From contig MFSY01000003.1 of assembly GCA_001785175.1 (NCBI GenBank), positions 2,226-16,113 on the forward strand: a stretch of DNA of 13,888 nt, read 5' to 3'. Position numbers and translations under genes: made by a program. How positions within the stretch are numbered: position 1 is the stretch's first letter; every line of letters begins with the position of its first letter. Source of the stretch: Candidatus Muproteobacteria bacterium RIFCSPHIGHO2_01_FULL_65_16 (GTDB lineage Bacteria > Pseudomonadota > Gammaproteobacteria > Acidiferrobacterales > Sulfurifustaceae). The notes under the pieces were generated by a model. That model was given only the letters and a program-made list of their open reading frames with translations. It made no database searches and was not told the DNA's origin. Of this stretch, positions 6,721 through 13,888 are shown in pieces.

Positions 6721-6797
6721 TCACCGCAGAGGCGCAGAAACGCGGAGAAAAATCCTTATTGTCTCAATAACTCCGCGCCTCTGCGTCTCCGCGGTGA
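6721..6797. repeat. Long palindromic repeat between rnpB and the flippase-like gene
   Basis: Two 27-nt arms (6721-6747 and 6771-6797) are inverted copies with four mismatches, separated by a 23-nt AT-rich loop. The arms begin and end with TCACCGC and GCGGTGA and contain CGCAGAGGCG-type units. In a minus-strand transcript three of the four mismatches become U-G wobbles, so that strand folds better. I recall similar 'CTCTGCG...GCGGTGA' palindromes as widely dispersed intergenic repeats. It lies 34 bp past the stop of the minus-strand gene and could act as its terminator or mRNA stabiliser, but it lacks a clean T-run. Confidence 0.8.
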
Positions 6798-6830
6798 AAA
6801 TCATCCTTTCAGCAATTTTTCGAGGTTCCC

Positions 6831-7766
6831 TCAACGGCGCCGCTCACGCTGATGTTCTTTTTCTCTGTGCTGCCTGCCGGCCAGAAAGAAAAACAGGCCC
6901 GGCAGGGCCGCCACCAGCCCGAGCAGGCCGTAGATCAGGGACATGGACAGGACCTGGGTCTTGTCGGCGCCGATCAGGACGAACAAACCGATAAAACCGC
7001 CCTCGCGCACGCCCCAGCCGGCGAGCGAGACCGGAATTACCATCAGCATGAACACCGGCGGCACGATGACAAGAAACGCCGGCAGGTCGTAGGCGAGACC
7101 CACGCCCCGGCCGACGAAATAGACCGACAGCACCAGAACAAAATGAATTGCGACGGCGAGCGCCGTATGGAAGGCGATGGCGCTTCTGGTCTTGTAGAGC
7201 GTCCTGATCCGCGCGGAAAATTCGTGGAGGTGTTTGAGCACGAGATAGCGGTCCAGGCGCCGGATCCGCCCGGCCGCGGCGAACGTGACAACGCCCGCGA
7301 GCCCGAACACGGCTATGGCGTTGATGAGCAGGAAGACCGGGCGCGGGAGCAGCCCCGGATACGCGAGATTGGCGATCAGGTTGAGCACCAACAGCCCGAC
7401 CAGCCCGACAACCCGGTCCAGCAGCACGCCGTAGAACGCCTCCTTGTTGCCGCGCCCGAGACGACCCGCCTCCAGTACCCGGAAGGCGTCGCCGCCGATG
7501 CTTGTCGGCAGCACCTGATTGAAATACGCCGCCTTCAGATAGGACTTGAAATAAAAGGCCGGGCCGTGCCCGAAATCCAGCGCCTGCATGACCAGATACC
7601 AGCGGTAAGAAGCCGTTACGGTCGCCAGCAGATTAAGGATCAGGGCCGGCAGCAGATACCATGGATCCACCTGCCGTATGACCCGTCCGAGATCGTAAAC
7701 GCCGATGGACCGGAAAATCAGGACAAAACAAAGCGCCGTGATCCCCAGCTTGAGAAGCAGCTTCAT
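6831..7766 (-). CDS. Flippase-like membrane protein, YbhN/AglD (LPG synthase transmembrane domain) family
   Basis: The 311-residue protein is an integral inner-membrane protein with about seven hydrophobic segments (roughly 4-22, 37-58, 112-136, 143-165, 197-219, 228-247 and 272-297) and a basic C-terminal tail rich in Arg, Lys and Glu. Two signatures place it in the lysylphosphatidylglycerol synthase transmembrane domain family (YbhN, AglD and relatives): NQVLPTSIGGDAFRVLEA (83-100) and IPVSLAGWGVREGGFIGLF (244-262). Members are proposed lipid or lipid-linked sugar flippases or accessory proteins; the cytosolic aminoacyltransferase domain of MprF is absent. The substrate cannot be told from sequence. 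Its ATG overlaps the rsmI stop (ATGA), so it is the second gene of an rsmI transcript. To my memory it is not part of the conserved rnpB-rsmI neighbourhood, suggesting lineage-specific insertion. Confidence 0.85.
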   Translation of the reverse strand: MKLLLKLGITALCFVLIFRSIGVYDLGRVIRQVDPWYLLPALILNLLATVTASYRWYLVMQALDFGHGPAFYFKSYLKAAYFNQVLPTSIGGDAFRVLEAGRLGRGNKEAFYGVLLDRVVGLVGLLVLNLIANLAYPGLLPRPVFLLINAIAVFGLAGVVTFAAAGRIRRLDRYLVLKHLHEFSARIRTLYKTRSAIAFHTALAVAIHFVLVLSVYFVGRGVGLAYDLPAFLVIVPPVFMLMVIPVSLAGWGVREGGFIGLFVLIGADKTQVLSMSLIYGLLGLVAALPGLFFFLAGRQHREKEHQRERRR

Positions 7767-8647
7767 TGTTGTTTTTTTCTCCGCGGTGCCGGTGGTTTTG
7801 CTCCGGCGCCGGCCAGCGCCAGCGCCCGGTCATAGAGCAGATTCTTTTTGCGCCCGGTGATGCCGGCGGCGAGCGCGGCGGCGCGGCTGATCGGCAGTTC
7901 GGCCATCAGGAGCTGCAATATCCTTTCGGCCTCGGCGTCGCCTGCGCGCGCGTCCTCGGCCGGAGCGCCGTGAACCAGGACGACGATCTCGCCGCGCTGC
8001 TGATTCGGATCGGATCGCGCCCAGTCGTGCAGCTCCGCGAGCGTCCCGGCGCGGACGGTCTCAAACTGCTTGGTGAGCTCGCGCGCGAACACCGCCGGGC
8101 GTTCGGCGCCGAAGACGGAGGCCATGTCCGCGAGACTCTCGACGATGCGGTGTGGAACCTCGTAAAAGACGAGCGTGCGCGGCTCGCCGTGCACGCCCGC
8201 GAAAAGGGCGCGGCGCGCGGCCGCTTTCGCCGGCGGGAACCCTTCGAACGCGAACCGGTCCGAAGGCAGGCCCGCGACGGAAAGCGCGGCGACGGCGGCG
8301 CACGCCCCGGGCACGGGAACGACATCCACGCCGGCGGCGCGCGCCGCGCGCACCAGGCGGAAGCCGGGATCGCTCACCAGCGGCGTGCCGGCGTCGCTGA
8401 TCAGGGCGATGGATTTGCCCGAGCGCAGGAGCTCGATCAGCCGCGGGATCTGCTCGCGCTCGTTGTGCTCGTGGACCGCTGCCGTCCCGGTCGTGACGCC
8501 GAAATGGCGCAACAGCCCGGCGCTGTGGCGCGTGTCCTCGGCGGCGATCAGATCCACGGAGGACAACACGCGGACGGCCCGTGGCGTCATGTCCTCGAGA
8601 TTGCCGATCGGCGTCGCCACGACATAGAGCACCGCGCGATTTGACAC
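7763..8647 (-). CDS. rsmI: 16S rRNA (cytidine1402-2'-O)-methyltransferase RsmI
   Basis: RsmI methylates the 2'-OH of C1402 of 16S rRNA with SAM, partnering RsmH. From the chosen start the protein has 294 residues (E. coli 286), with the tetrapyrrole-methylase fold motifs VATPIGNLEDMTPRA (10-24), LIAAEDTRHSAGLL (33-46), ALISDAGTPLVSDPGFRLV (81-99), VPVPGACAAVAALSVAGLPSDRF (in two blocks, 110-132) and the C-terminal AAALAAGITGRKKNLLY. I chose GTG at 8647 over ATG at 8680. GTG has GGGGAGGA just upstream, whereas the ATG has no ribosome-binding site and is itself the tail of a perfect TATAAT (TATAATG). The extra 11 residues from the ATG also have no family match. The stop overlaps the next gene by 4 nt. 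Confidence 0.95.
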   Translation of the reverse strand: MSNRAVLYVVATPIGNLEDMTPRAVRVLSSVDLIAAEDTRHSAGLLRHFGVTTGTAAVHEHNEREQIPRLIELLRSGKSIALISDAGTPLVSDPGFRLVRAARAAGVDVVPVPGACAAVAALSVAGLPSDRFAFEGFPPAKAAARRALFAGVHGEPRTLVFYEVPHRIVESLADMASVFGAERPAVFARELTKQFETVRAGTLAELHDWARSDPNQQRGEIVVLVHGAPAEDARAGDAEAERILQLLMAELPISRAAALAAGITGRKKNLLYDRALALAGAGAKPPAPRRKKQQ

Positions 8648-8669
8648 CCGTCCTCCCCGGTCCGATACT
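8641..8669 (+). promoter_or_regulatory. Probable lpoA operon promoter
   Basis: A perfect -35 TTGACA (8641-8646) is followed by a 17-bp spacer and GATACT (8664-8669, four of six -10 consensus bases). The start would be near 8676, giving a leader of about 23 nt before the lpoA ATG at 8699. The -35 lies inside the first codons of rsmI, so the divergent promoters overlap. Confidence 0.6.
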
Positions 8670-8684
8670 TTCGCTGCCATTATA
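8648..8684 (-). promoter_or_regulatory. rsmI -10 element and ribosome binding site
   Basis: On the minus strand a perfect TATAAT spans 8684-8679, with an expected start near 8672. GGGGAGGA (8658-8651) then lies 4 nt before the GTG at 8647, leaving a leader of about 25 nt. No -35 match is visible at the right spacing (CAGTAA at 17 bp). This arrangement is the main support for the GTG start of rsmI. Confidence 0.65.
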
Positions 8685-8698
8685 AACGGGATTGCAAA

Positions 8699-10609
8699 AT
8701 GTTACTGAGATCGCGCCGCGCCGCCGGGGCGCTGCTGCTGATCGCCGTCGCGCTCGCCGGGTGCGAGACCGCGCGCTTCGCGGCGCCGACGCTCGAGCCG
8801 GCCAGCACCGAGATCGCCGAGAGGGCCGAACTCGCCGGCGAGTACGTACTGGCCGCGCGCGAATACGAGCGTCTGGCCGAGACCGCGCGGGCGCCGCAAA
8901 AACAGGGCCTGCTGTTGCGCGCCGCGGACAACCTGCTCAAGGGCGGTCAGCTGCACAAGGCGCGCGAGGTCATCGCGACGATCGTCACCGCCGGCCTCGA
9001 TCCCGCCGTCAACGCCCGCAAGCGCATCCTGGAGGCGCGCCTGGCCGCGCTCGAGGGCGAACCGGAAAAAGCCATCCGGCAATTGGACGGCGTCCAGCGC
9101 ATGCGCCGTCTCGACCCCTCGCTGCTGGCCGAGATCCACCAGGCGCGCGCCCAGGCGGAGCTGGCGCTGGACAACCCCGCCGGCGCGCTGCGCAACCTCA
9201 TCACGCGCGAGCAGTACATCGTGGGCAAGGAGGCGGTGGCCGCGAACCGGGCGCAGGTCTGGAACATCCTCGACTCCCTGAGCCGCACGCGGCTCAAGAC
9301 CGAGCTCAACGCCACCCGCGACCCGGCGCTCTCCGGCTGGCTCGAGCTCGCGCTCGTCGCCGTTGAGAACGCGGGCAAACCCGACGCGCTCGAAGACGCG
9401 CTCGCGCGCTGGAGGAAGGCGTATCCGAATCATCCCGCGGGCGAATCCCGCCCGACGGCCTTCGCCGGCCGGGCCCCGCGCCTGATCGGGCGCATCCAGC
9501 GCATCGCGTTGCTGCTGCCGCTGACGTCGGGCTACAAGCACGCGGCGGCGGCGGTGCGCGACGGCTTCCTCGCCATGGACGCCGCCAACCGCGACCCCGA
9601 CAAGCCCAAGGTGCAGGTCTACGACATCGGCGCCGATCCGGCGCAGGCCCCGGCGTTCTATGCCCAGGCGGTGAACGACGGCGCCCAGGTGATCGTCGGC
9701 CCGCTGGGGCGCGAGGCGACGGACAGCGTCGTGCGCAAGGCCGATCTCGGCGTCCCGACGCTGCTGCTCAGCCACGCGGAGGAAGGTGACGCCACCGGCT
9801 ACCTGATCCAGTTCGGCCTGCCGCCGGAGCAGGAGGCGCGCCAGGCCGCCGAGCGCGCCTACCTCGACGGCCACCGGCGCGCGGCGGTGCTGTATCCGCT
9901 GACCTCGTGGGGCGAGCGCATGATGCTGGCCTTCACCGGCCACTGGCAGCGCCTGGGCGGGGTCGTGCTCGCCAGCCAGTCTTATCTCGAGGAACAGAAC
10001 GACTTCTCCGAGCCGATCCGGCTCCTGCTCAACATCGTCCAGAGCGAGGAGCGCAAGGCGCTGCTGGAGGCGCAGCTCCGGCAGCGGCTGCAATTCGAGC
10101 CGCGCCCGCGCCAGGACATTGATTTCATCTTCCTCGCCGCGGACGCCAGGCGCGGGCGGCTGATCAAGCCCCAGATCAACTACAATCGCGCCGCGCGCGT
10201 GCCGGTCTACGCCACCTCGCACATCTACGCCGGCAAGAGCGACCCGGCGCACGACGCCGATCTCGACGGCGTGCTGTTCGGCGACATGCCGTGGATGCTG
10301 GTGGGCGAGGGCAAGATCGCCGAGCTGCGGCGCAGCCTGCAGCGTGACTGGCCGCACGCCTACACCGACCTCGACCGGCTGTTCGCGCTCGGCATGGATT
10401 CCTACGCCATCCTGCCGCACCTGAACCGCATCCGCCAGGAGAGCGCGGCGCGCTTCAGCGGCGTGACGAGCGGCCTGCGCCTCGACCGCGACGGCCGCCT
10501 GCAGCGGCAGTTGTTGTGGGCCCGCTTCCGCAGGGGCGTGCCGCGGCTGCTGGACGGCATCCTCAAACCGGGCGGCCGGCTGGAAGTCGAGCTCGGGCCG
10601 GAAGGATAG
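8699..10609 (+). CDS. lpoA: Outer-membrane lipoprotein LpoA, activator of PBP1A
   Basis: LpoA is anchored in the outer membrane and reaches through the periplasm to stimulate the bifunctional peptidoglycan synthase PBP1A. The 636-residue product (E. coli about 678) starts with an arginine-rich n-region, a hydrophobic segment and the lipobox LAGC, with lipidated Cys22. Residues about 30-240 are alanine-rich helical repeats as in the TPR-like N-terminal domain. From about 265 (IQRIALLLPLTSGYKHAAAAV) to about 620 there is a periplasmic-binding-protein type I fold, with GAQVIVGPLGREATDSV, RRAAVLYPLTSWGERM, DIDFIFLAADARRGRLIKPQ and GVLFGDMPWML. It diverges from rsmI, matching the known rsmI/lpoA/yraN/diaA/dolP synteny. 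Its stop is 1 nt before the yraN start. Confidence 0.95.
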   Translation: MLLRSRRAAGALLLIAVALAGCETARFAAPTLEPASTEIAERAELAGEYVLAAREYERLAETARAPQKQGLLLRAADNLLKGGQLHKAREVIATIVTAGLDPAVNARKRILEARLAALEGEPEKAIRQLDGVQRMRRLDPSLLAEIHQARAQAELALDNPAGALRNLITREQYIVGKEAVAANRAQVWNILDSLSRTRLKTELNATRDPALSGWLELALVAVENAGKPDALEDALARWRKAYPNHPAGESRPTAFAGRAPRLIGRIQRIALLLPLTSGYKHAAAAVRDGFLAMDAANRDPDKPKVQVYDIGADPAQAPAFYAQAVNDGAQVIVGPLGREATDSVVRKADLGVPTLLLSHAEEGDATGYLIQFGLPPEQEARQAAERAYLDGHRRAAVLYPLTSWGERMMLAFTGHWQRLGGVVLASQSYLEEQNDFSEPIRLLLNIVQSEERKALLEAQLRQRLQFEPRPRQDIDFIFLAADARRGRLIKPQINYNRAARVPVYATSHIYAGKSDPAHDADLDGVLFGDMPWMLVGEGKIAELRRSLQRDWPHAYTDLDRLFALGMDSYAILPHLNRIRQESAARFSGVTSGLRLDRDGRLQRQLLWARFRRGVPRLLDGILKPGGRLEVELGPEG

Positions 10610-10610
10610 G

Positions 10611-11614
<1,004 letters not shown>

Positions 11615-12193
11615 ATGGCCCGCCGCCACTGGCCGCTCCCGCTGCTGCTGCTCGGCACGACCGCGCTCCATGGCTGCGCGCCGCTGGTGGTCGCCGGCGG
11701 CGCCACGGCGGTGATCGCGGCCCAGGACCGGCGCACCGTCGGCTCGTTCATTGACGACGAGACGATCGAATGGAAGGCCGTGACCGCCATCAACGCGGTC
11801 GAGTCGCTCAAGAAGGAAGTGCACATCAACGTCACCAGCGTGAACGGCACGGCGCTGCTGACGGGCGAGGCGCCGACGATCGAGCTGCGCGACGGCGTGC
11901 TCACCCAGGTCAGGGGCGTGCCGGGCGTGCGCCGCACCGTCAACGAGATCCGCATCGGTCCGCCGTCCACGCTCGCCGACCGCAGCAACGACTCCTGGCT
12001 GACCGGCAAGATCAAGACCAGGCTCGTGGGCGTGGAGAATCTGCAATCCGCGCAGATCAAGGTGGTCACGGAGAACGCGGTCGTCTACCTCATGGGTCTG
12101 GTGAAAAAAGACGAGGCGGAGTCAGCGACCGAGGCCGCGCGCCAGGTGGGCGGGGTGCAGCGCGTGGTGAAGCTCTTCGAGTACCTTGATTGA
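11615..12193 (+). CDS. dolP: Outer-membrane BON-domain lipoprotein DolP (YraP)
   Basis: DolP is a dual-BON-domain outer-membrane lipoprotein. In E. coli it binds anionic phospholipid, localises to division sites, supports envelope integrity and influences the BAM complex. The 192-residue product (E. coli 191) has a signal peptide ending in the lipobox LHGC, with lipidated Cys21, followed by a short hydrophobic Ala/Gly-rich stretch. The first BON domain is about 48-115 ([46 protein letters not shown]). The second is about 123-190 ([49 protein letters not shown]). The ATG follows the gmhA stop with no gap and GGGG is nearby upstream. The TGA overlaps the proposed TTG start of hldC. Confidence 0.95.
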   Translation: MARRHWPLPLLLLGTTALHGCAPLVVAGGATAVIAAQDRRTVGSFIDDETIEWKAVTAINAVESLKKEVHINVTSVNGTALLTGEAPTIELRDGVLTQVRGVPGVRRTVNEIRIGPPSTLADRSNDSWLTGKIKTRLVGVENLQSAQIKVVTENAVVYLMGLVKKDEAESATEAARQVGGVQRVVKLFEYLD

Positions 12194-12699
12194 CCGCCGT
12201 GGAGACCAAGGTCGTCACCGACCCCGGCCGGGAGCTGGCGGCGCGGATCGCGCGGCTGCCGCGCCCGATCGTCTTCACCAACGGCTGCTTTGACATCCTC
12301 CATCGCGGCCACGTGACCTACCTGGAAGAGGCCGCGCGCCTCGGCCGGAGCCTGGTCGTCGGCGTCAACAGCGACGTCTCGGTCGGACGCCTCGACAAGG
12401 GATCGGGCCGCCCGTTCAACGCGCTCGAAGACCGCATGGCCGTGCTCGCCGCGCTCGCGAGCGTGACGCTGGTGGTTCCGTTCGACGAAGACACGCCGCT
12501 CGCACTGATCAAGGCCGTGCGGCCGGACCACCTGGCCAAGGGCGGCGACTGGGCGCCGGACAAGATCGTCGGCGCCGAATTCGTGCGCGCCCACGGCGGC
12601 GCGGTGCACTCCATCCCCTTCCGCTACCAGCGCTCGACCACGGACCTGATCCGGCGCATCCGCTCATCACATGACAGGACGAACGAGCGCAGCGAGTAG
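12190..12699 (+). CDS. hldC: D-glycero-beta-D-manno-heptose 1-phosphate adenylyltransferase (RfaE2/HldC type)
   Basis: This enzyme adenylylates heptose 1-phosphate to ADP-heptose for LPS inner core. The 169-residue product corresponds only to the nucleotidyltransferase half of bifunctional E. coli HldE. It shows [19 protein letters not shown] (30-48) with the HxGH motif H38-R-G-H41, [13 protein letters not shown] (56-68), [17 protein letters not shown] (73-89), [11 protein letters not shown] (111-121) and the RSTTDLI end motif (148-154). The kinase half (HldA) must be elsewhere. The start used is TTG at 12190, overlapping the dolP stop as TTGA. GTG at 12199 is an equally reasonable start, and neither has a strong Shine-Dalgarno. 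The last nine or so residues (HDRTNERSE) are encoded by a repeat copy and look like an accidental tail. Confidence 0.92.
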   Translation: MTAVETKVVTDPGRELAARIARLPRPIVFTNGCFDILHRGHVTYLEEAARLGRSLVVGVNSDVSVGRLDKGSGRPFNALEDRMAVLAALASVTLVVPFDEDTPLALIKAVRPDHLAKGGDWAPDKIVGAEFVRAHGGAVHSIPFRYQRSTTDLIRRIRSSHDRTNERSE

Positions 12700-12751
12700 G
12701 GCTTCCTTATCATGACAAGACGAACGAGCGACGCGAGTAGGGCATCCGTTA
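12670..12751 (+). repeat. 41-bp tandem duplication spanning the hldC stop and oxidase start
   Basis: Copy 1 (12670-12710) and copy 2 (12711-12751) are adjacent and differ at only a few positions. Both contain CATGACA-GACGAACGAGCG followed by a GCGAGTAGGGC block. Copy 1 supplies the last nine sense codons and TAG stop of hldC. Copy 2 supplies the ATG and first 13 codons of the following oxidase in another frame. The 41-bp period is not a multiple of three, so the two copies are read in different frames relative to the repeat. Confidence 0.9.
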
Positions 12752-13888
12752 CGACCGAGCTTCCGCGCCGCTTTCGCGCGCGGCTGGATGAGATCGCGGG
12801 CGCCGAAAACGTCGTGACCGATCCCGCCGAGCGCTGGGTCTACGGCTACGACAACTCGCGCCGGCACCACCCGCCGGACGCGGTCGTCTACGCCACGAGC
12901 CACGAGCAGGTGGCGGGCGTCGTGCGCGCCTGCAACGAGCACGAGGTGGCGCTCGTCGCGCGCGGGCGCGGGACCAACACCACCGGCGCCGCCGTCCCGG
13001 TCCGCGGCGGGGTCGTGCTGTCGTTCGAGCGCATGGACCGGATCGTCGCGCTCGATCCGGAAAACCGCGCGCTGCGCGCCGAGCCGGGCGCGCTCAATCA
13101 GGCGGTGCAGGACGCGGCGGCCGGGCACGGCCTGTTCTGGCCGCCCGATCCGACCAGCGCCGCCTACTGCACCGTGGGCGGCAACATCGCCCTCAACGCC
13201 GGCGGGCCGCGCGCGCTGAAGTACGGCGCGACGCGCGAAAACGTCCTGGGTCTCAGCGCCGTCACCGGCGCCGGCGCGACGATCCGCACCGGCGTTTACA
13301 CGACCAAGGGCGTCGTCGGTTACGACCTCACGCGCCTCATCATCGGCGCGGAAGGCACGCTCGCCGTCGTCACCGAGGCCACGCTCAAGCTCACGCCGCT
13401 GCCCGAGGCGCGGCGCACGCTCCAGGCCGTCTATGGCGGCGTGCGCGCGGCCGCGGCCGCGGTGACGCGCATCATGGCGCAGCCGGTCACGCCGTGCGCG
13501 CTCGAGTTCATGGACGGCGCCGCGATCGAGATGATCCGCGATCACTCGAAGGCCGAGCTACCGCGCGGGGCCGGGGCGCTGCTGCTGATCGAGGTGGACG
13601 GCCAGGAGGCGGGCATGGGCGCGGCGGTGGCGGCGGTCTCGAAGGCCGCGCGCGGTGACGGGCTGCTCGACCTGGTGGCCGCGGCCACCGACGCCGAGGC
13701 CGCGGCGCTCTGGGCCACGCGCCGGGCGCTGTCGCCGGCGCTGCGCACCATCGCGCCGAACAAGCTCAACGAGGACGTCGTGGTGCCGGTCTCGCGCATC
13801 CCCGATCTCATCGCCGGCCTCGACGCCCTGAGCCGCGAGTATGGCATCCCGATCGTCAACTTCGGCCACGCCGGCAACGGCAACATCC
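12712..13888 (+). CDS. FAD-linked oxidase, GlcD / D-lactate dehydrogenase family (3' end missing)
   Basis: This is a flavoprotein 2-hydroxyacid dehydrogenase of the GlcD/Dld type (p-cresol methylhydroxylase FAD fold), probably oxidising glycolate, D-lactate or a similar acid and passing electrons onward. The 392 visible residues include the FAD-binding part: VARGRGTNTTGAAVPVRGGVV (in two blocks, 82-102), GLFWPPDPTSAAYCTVGGNIALNAGG (in two blocks, 140-165), LKYGATRENVLGL (169-181), TTKGVVGYDLTRLIIGAEGTLAVVTE (in two blocks, 197-222). The C-terminal FAD-oxidase domain begins with KLNEDVVVPVSRIPDL (351-366) and reaches FGHAGNGNI (384-392), where the family metal/substrate-site histidine motif starts. 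About 70-110 residues are beyond the edge. The substrate is undecided. The ATG at 12712 lies in a repeat copy and has only a weak ribosome-binding site, so the first 13 residues are probably recent additions. Confidence 0.92.
   Translation, partial: MTRRTSDASRASVTTELPRRFRARLDEIAGAENVVTDPAERWVYGYDNSRRHHPPDAVVYATSHEQVAGVVRACNEHEVALVARGRGTNTTGAAVPVRGGVVLSFERMDRIVALDPENRALRAEPGALNQAVQDAAAGHGLFWPPDPTSAAYCTVGGNIALNAGGPRALKYGATRENVLGLSAVTGAGATIRTGVYTTKGVVGYDLTRLIIGAEGTLAVVTEATLKLTPLPEARRTLQAVYGGVRAAAAAVTRIMAQPVTPCALEFMDGAAIEMIRDHSKAELPRGAGALLLIEVDGQEAGMGAAVAAVSKAARGDGLLDLVAAATDAEAAALWATRRALSPALRTIAPNKLNEDVVVPVSRIPDLIAGLDALSREYGIPIVNFGHAGNGNI

Noticed and set aside
12670..12751. Two-unit tandem repeat as a CRISPR or an attachment site
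   Set aside because: There are no spacers between the copies, only two units, and no integrase or cas gene nearby. It is a simple tandem duplication at a gene junction.

Overview
The window is GC-rich proteobacterial chromosome (most coding sequence looks near 70% GC) and carries conserved housekeeping loci. Gene order and protein sequences point to a gammaproteobacterium. As I recall it, Pseudomonas aeruginosa has the same run: rsmH, mraZ, rnpB, rsmI, then lpoA, yraN, gmhA and a BON-domain lipoprotein. I cannot name the genus. I see no phage, transposase, CRISPR, tRNA, rRNA or defence genes, and no wholly new system.

Left part (1-6002, minus strand): the start of the division and cell wall (dcw) cluster, read right to left as mraZ, rsmH, ftsL, ftsI, murE, murF (murF runs off the left edge). 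From rsmH onward each gene overlaps the next by 1-8 nt. A good sigma70-type promoter precedes mraZ. Between it and the mraZ start codon lies an array of 10-bp-phased MraZ operator repeats. murE carries an in-frame insertion of a palindromic repeat just after its P-loop.

Middle (6003-8699): an AT-rich spacer, then rnpB (RNase P RNA, minus strand) with its own extended -10 promoter and an enlarged P3 arm. Next come a palindromic repeat of the 'CTCTGCG...GCGGTGA' kind, a membrane protein of the YbhN/AglD flippase-like family, and rsmI. The last two overlap by ATGA. rsmI and lpoA diverge from a very compact region with overlapping promoters, and rsmI most likely starts at GTG 8647 rather than ATG 8680.

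Right part (8699-13888, plus strand): a tight series lpoA, yraN, gmhA, dolP, hldC, then a GlcD-type FAD oxidase cut by the right edge. LpoA (activator of PBP1A) and DolP (outer-membrane BON lipoprotein) tie this operon to envelope assembly. gmhA keeps the catalytic residues of sedoheptulose-7-phosphate isomerase and sits two genes from hldC, so two steps of ADP-heptose (LPS core) synthesis are co-encoded. A 41-bp tandem duplication spans the hldC stop codon and the oxidase start codon.

Overall the window links septal peptidoglycan synthesis, lipid-linked or LPS precursor supply, and outer-membrane maintenance. The least ordinary features are the repeat-derived insertion in MurE, the phased MraZ operator array, the RNase P P3 extension and the repeat-made hldC/oxidase junction.
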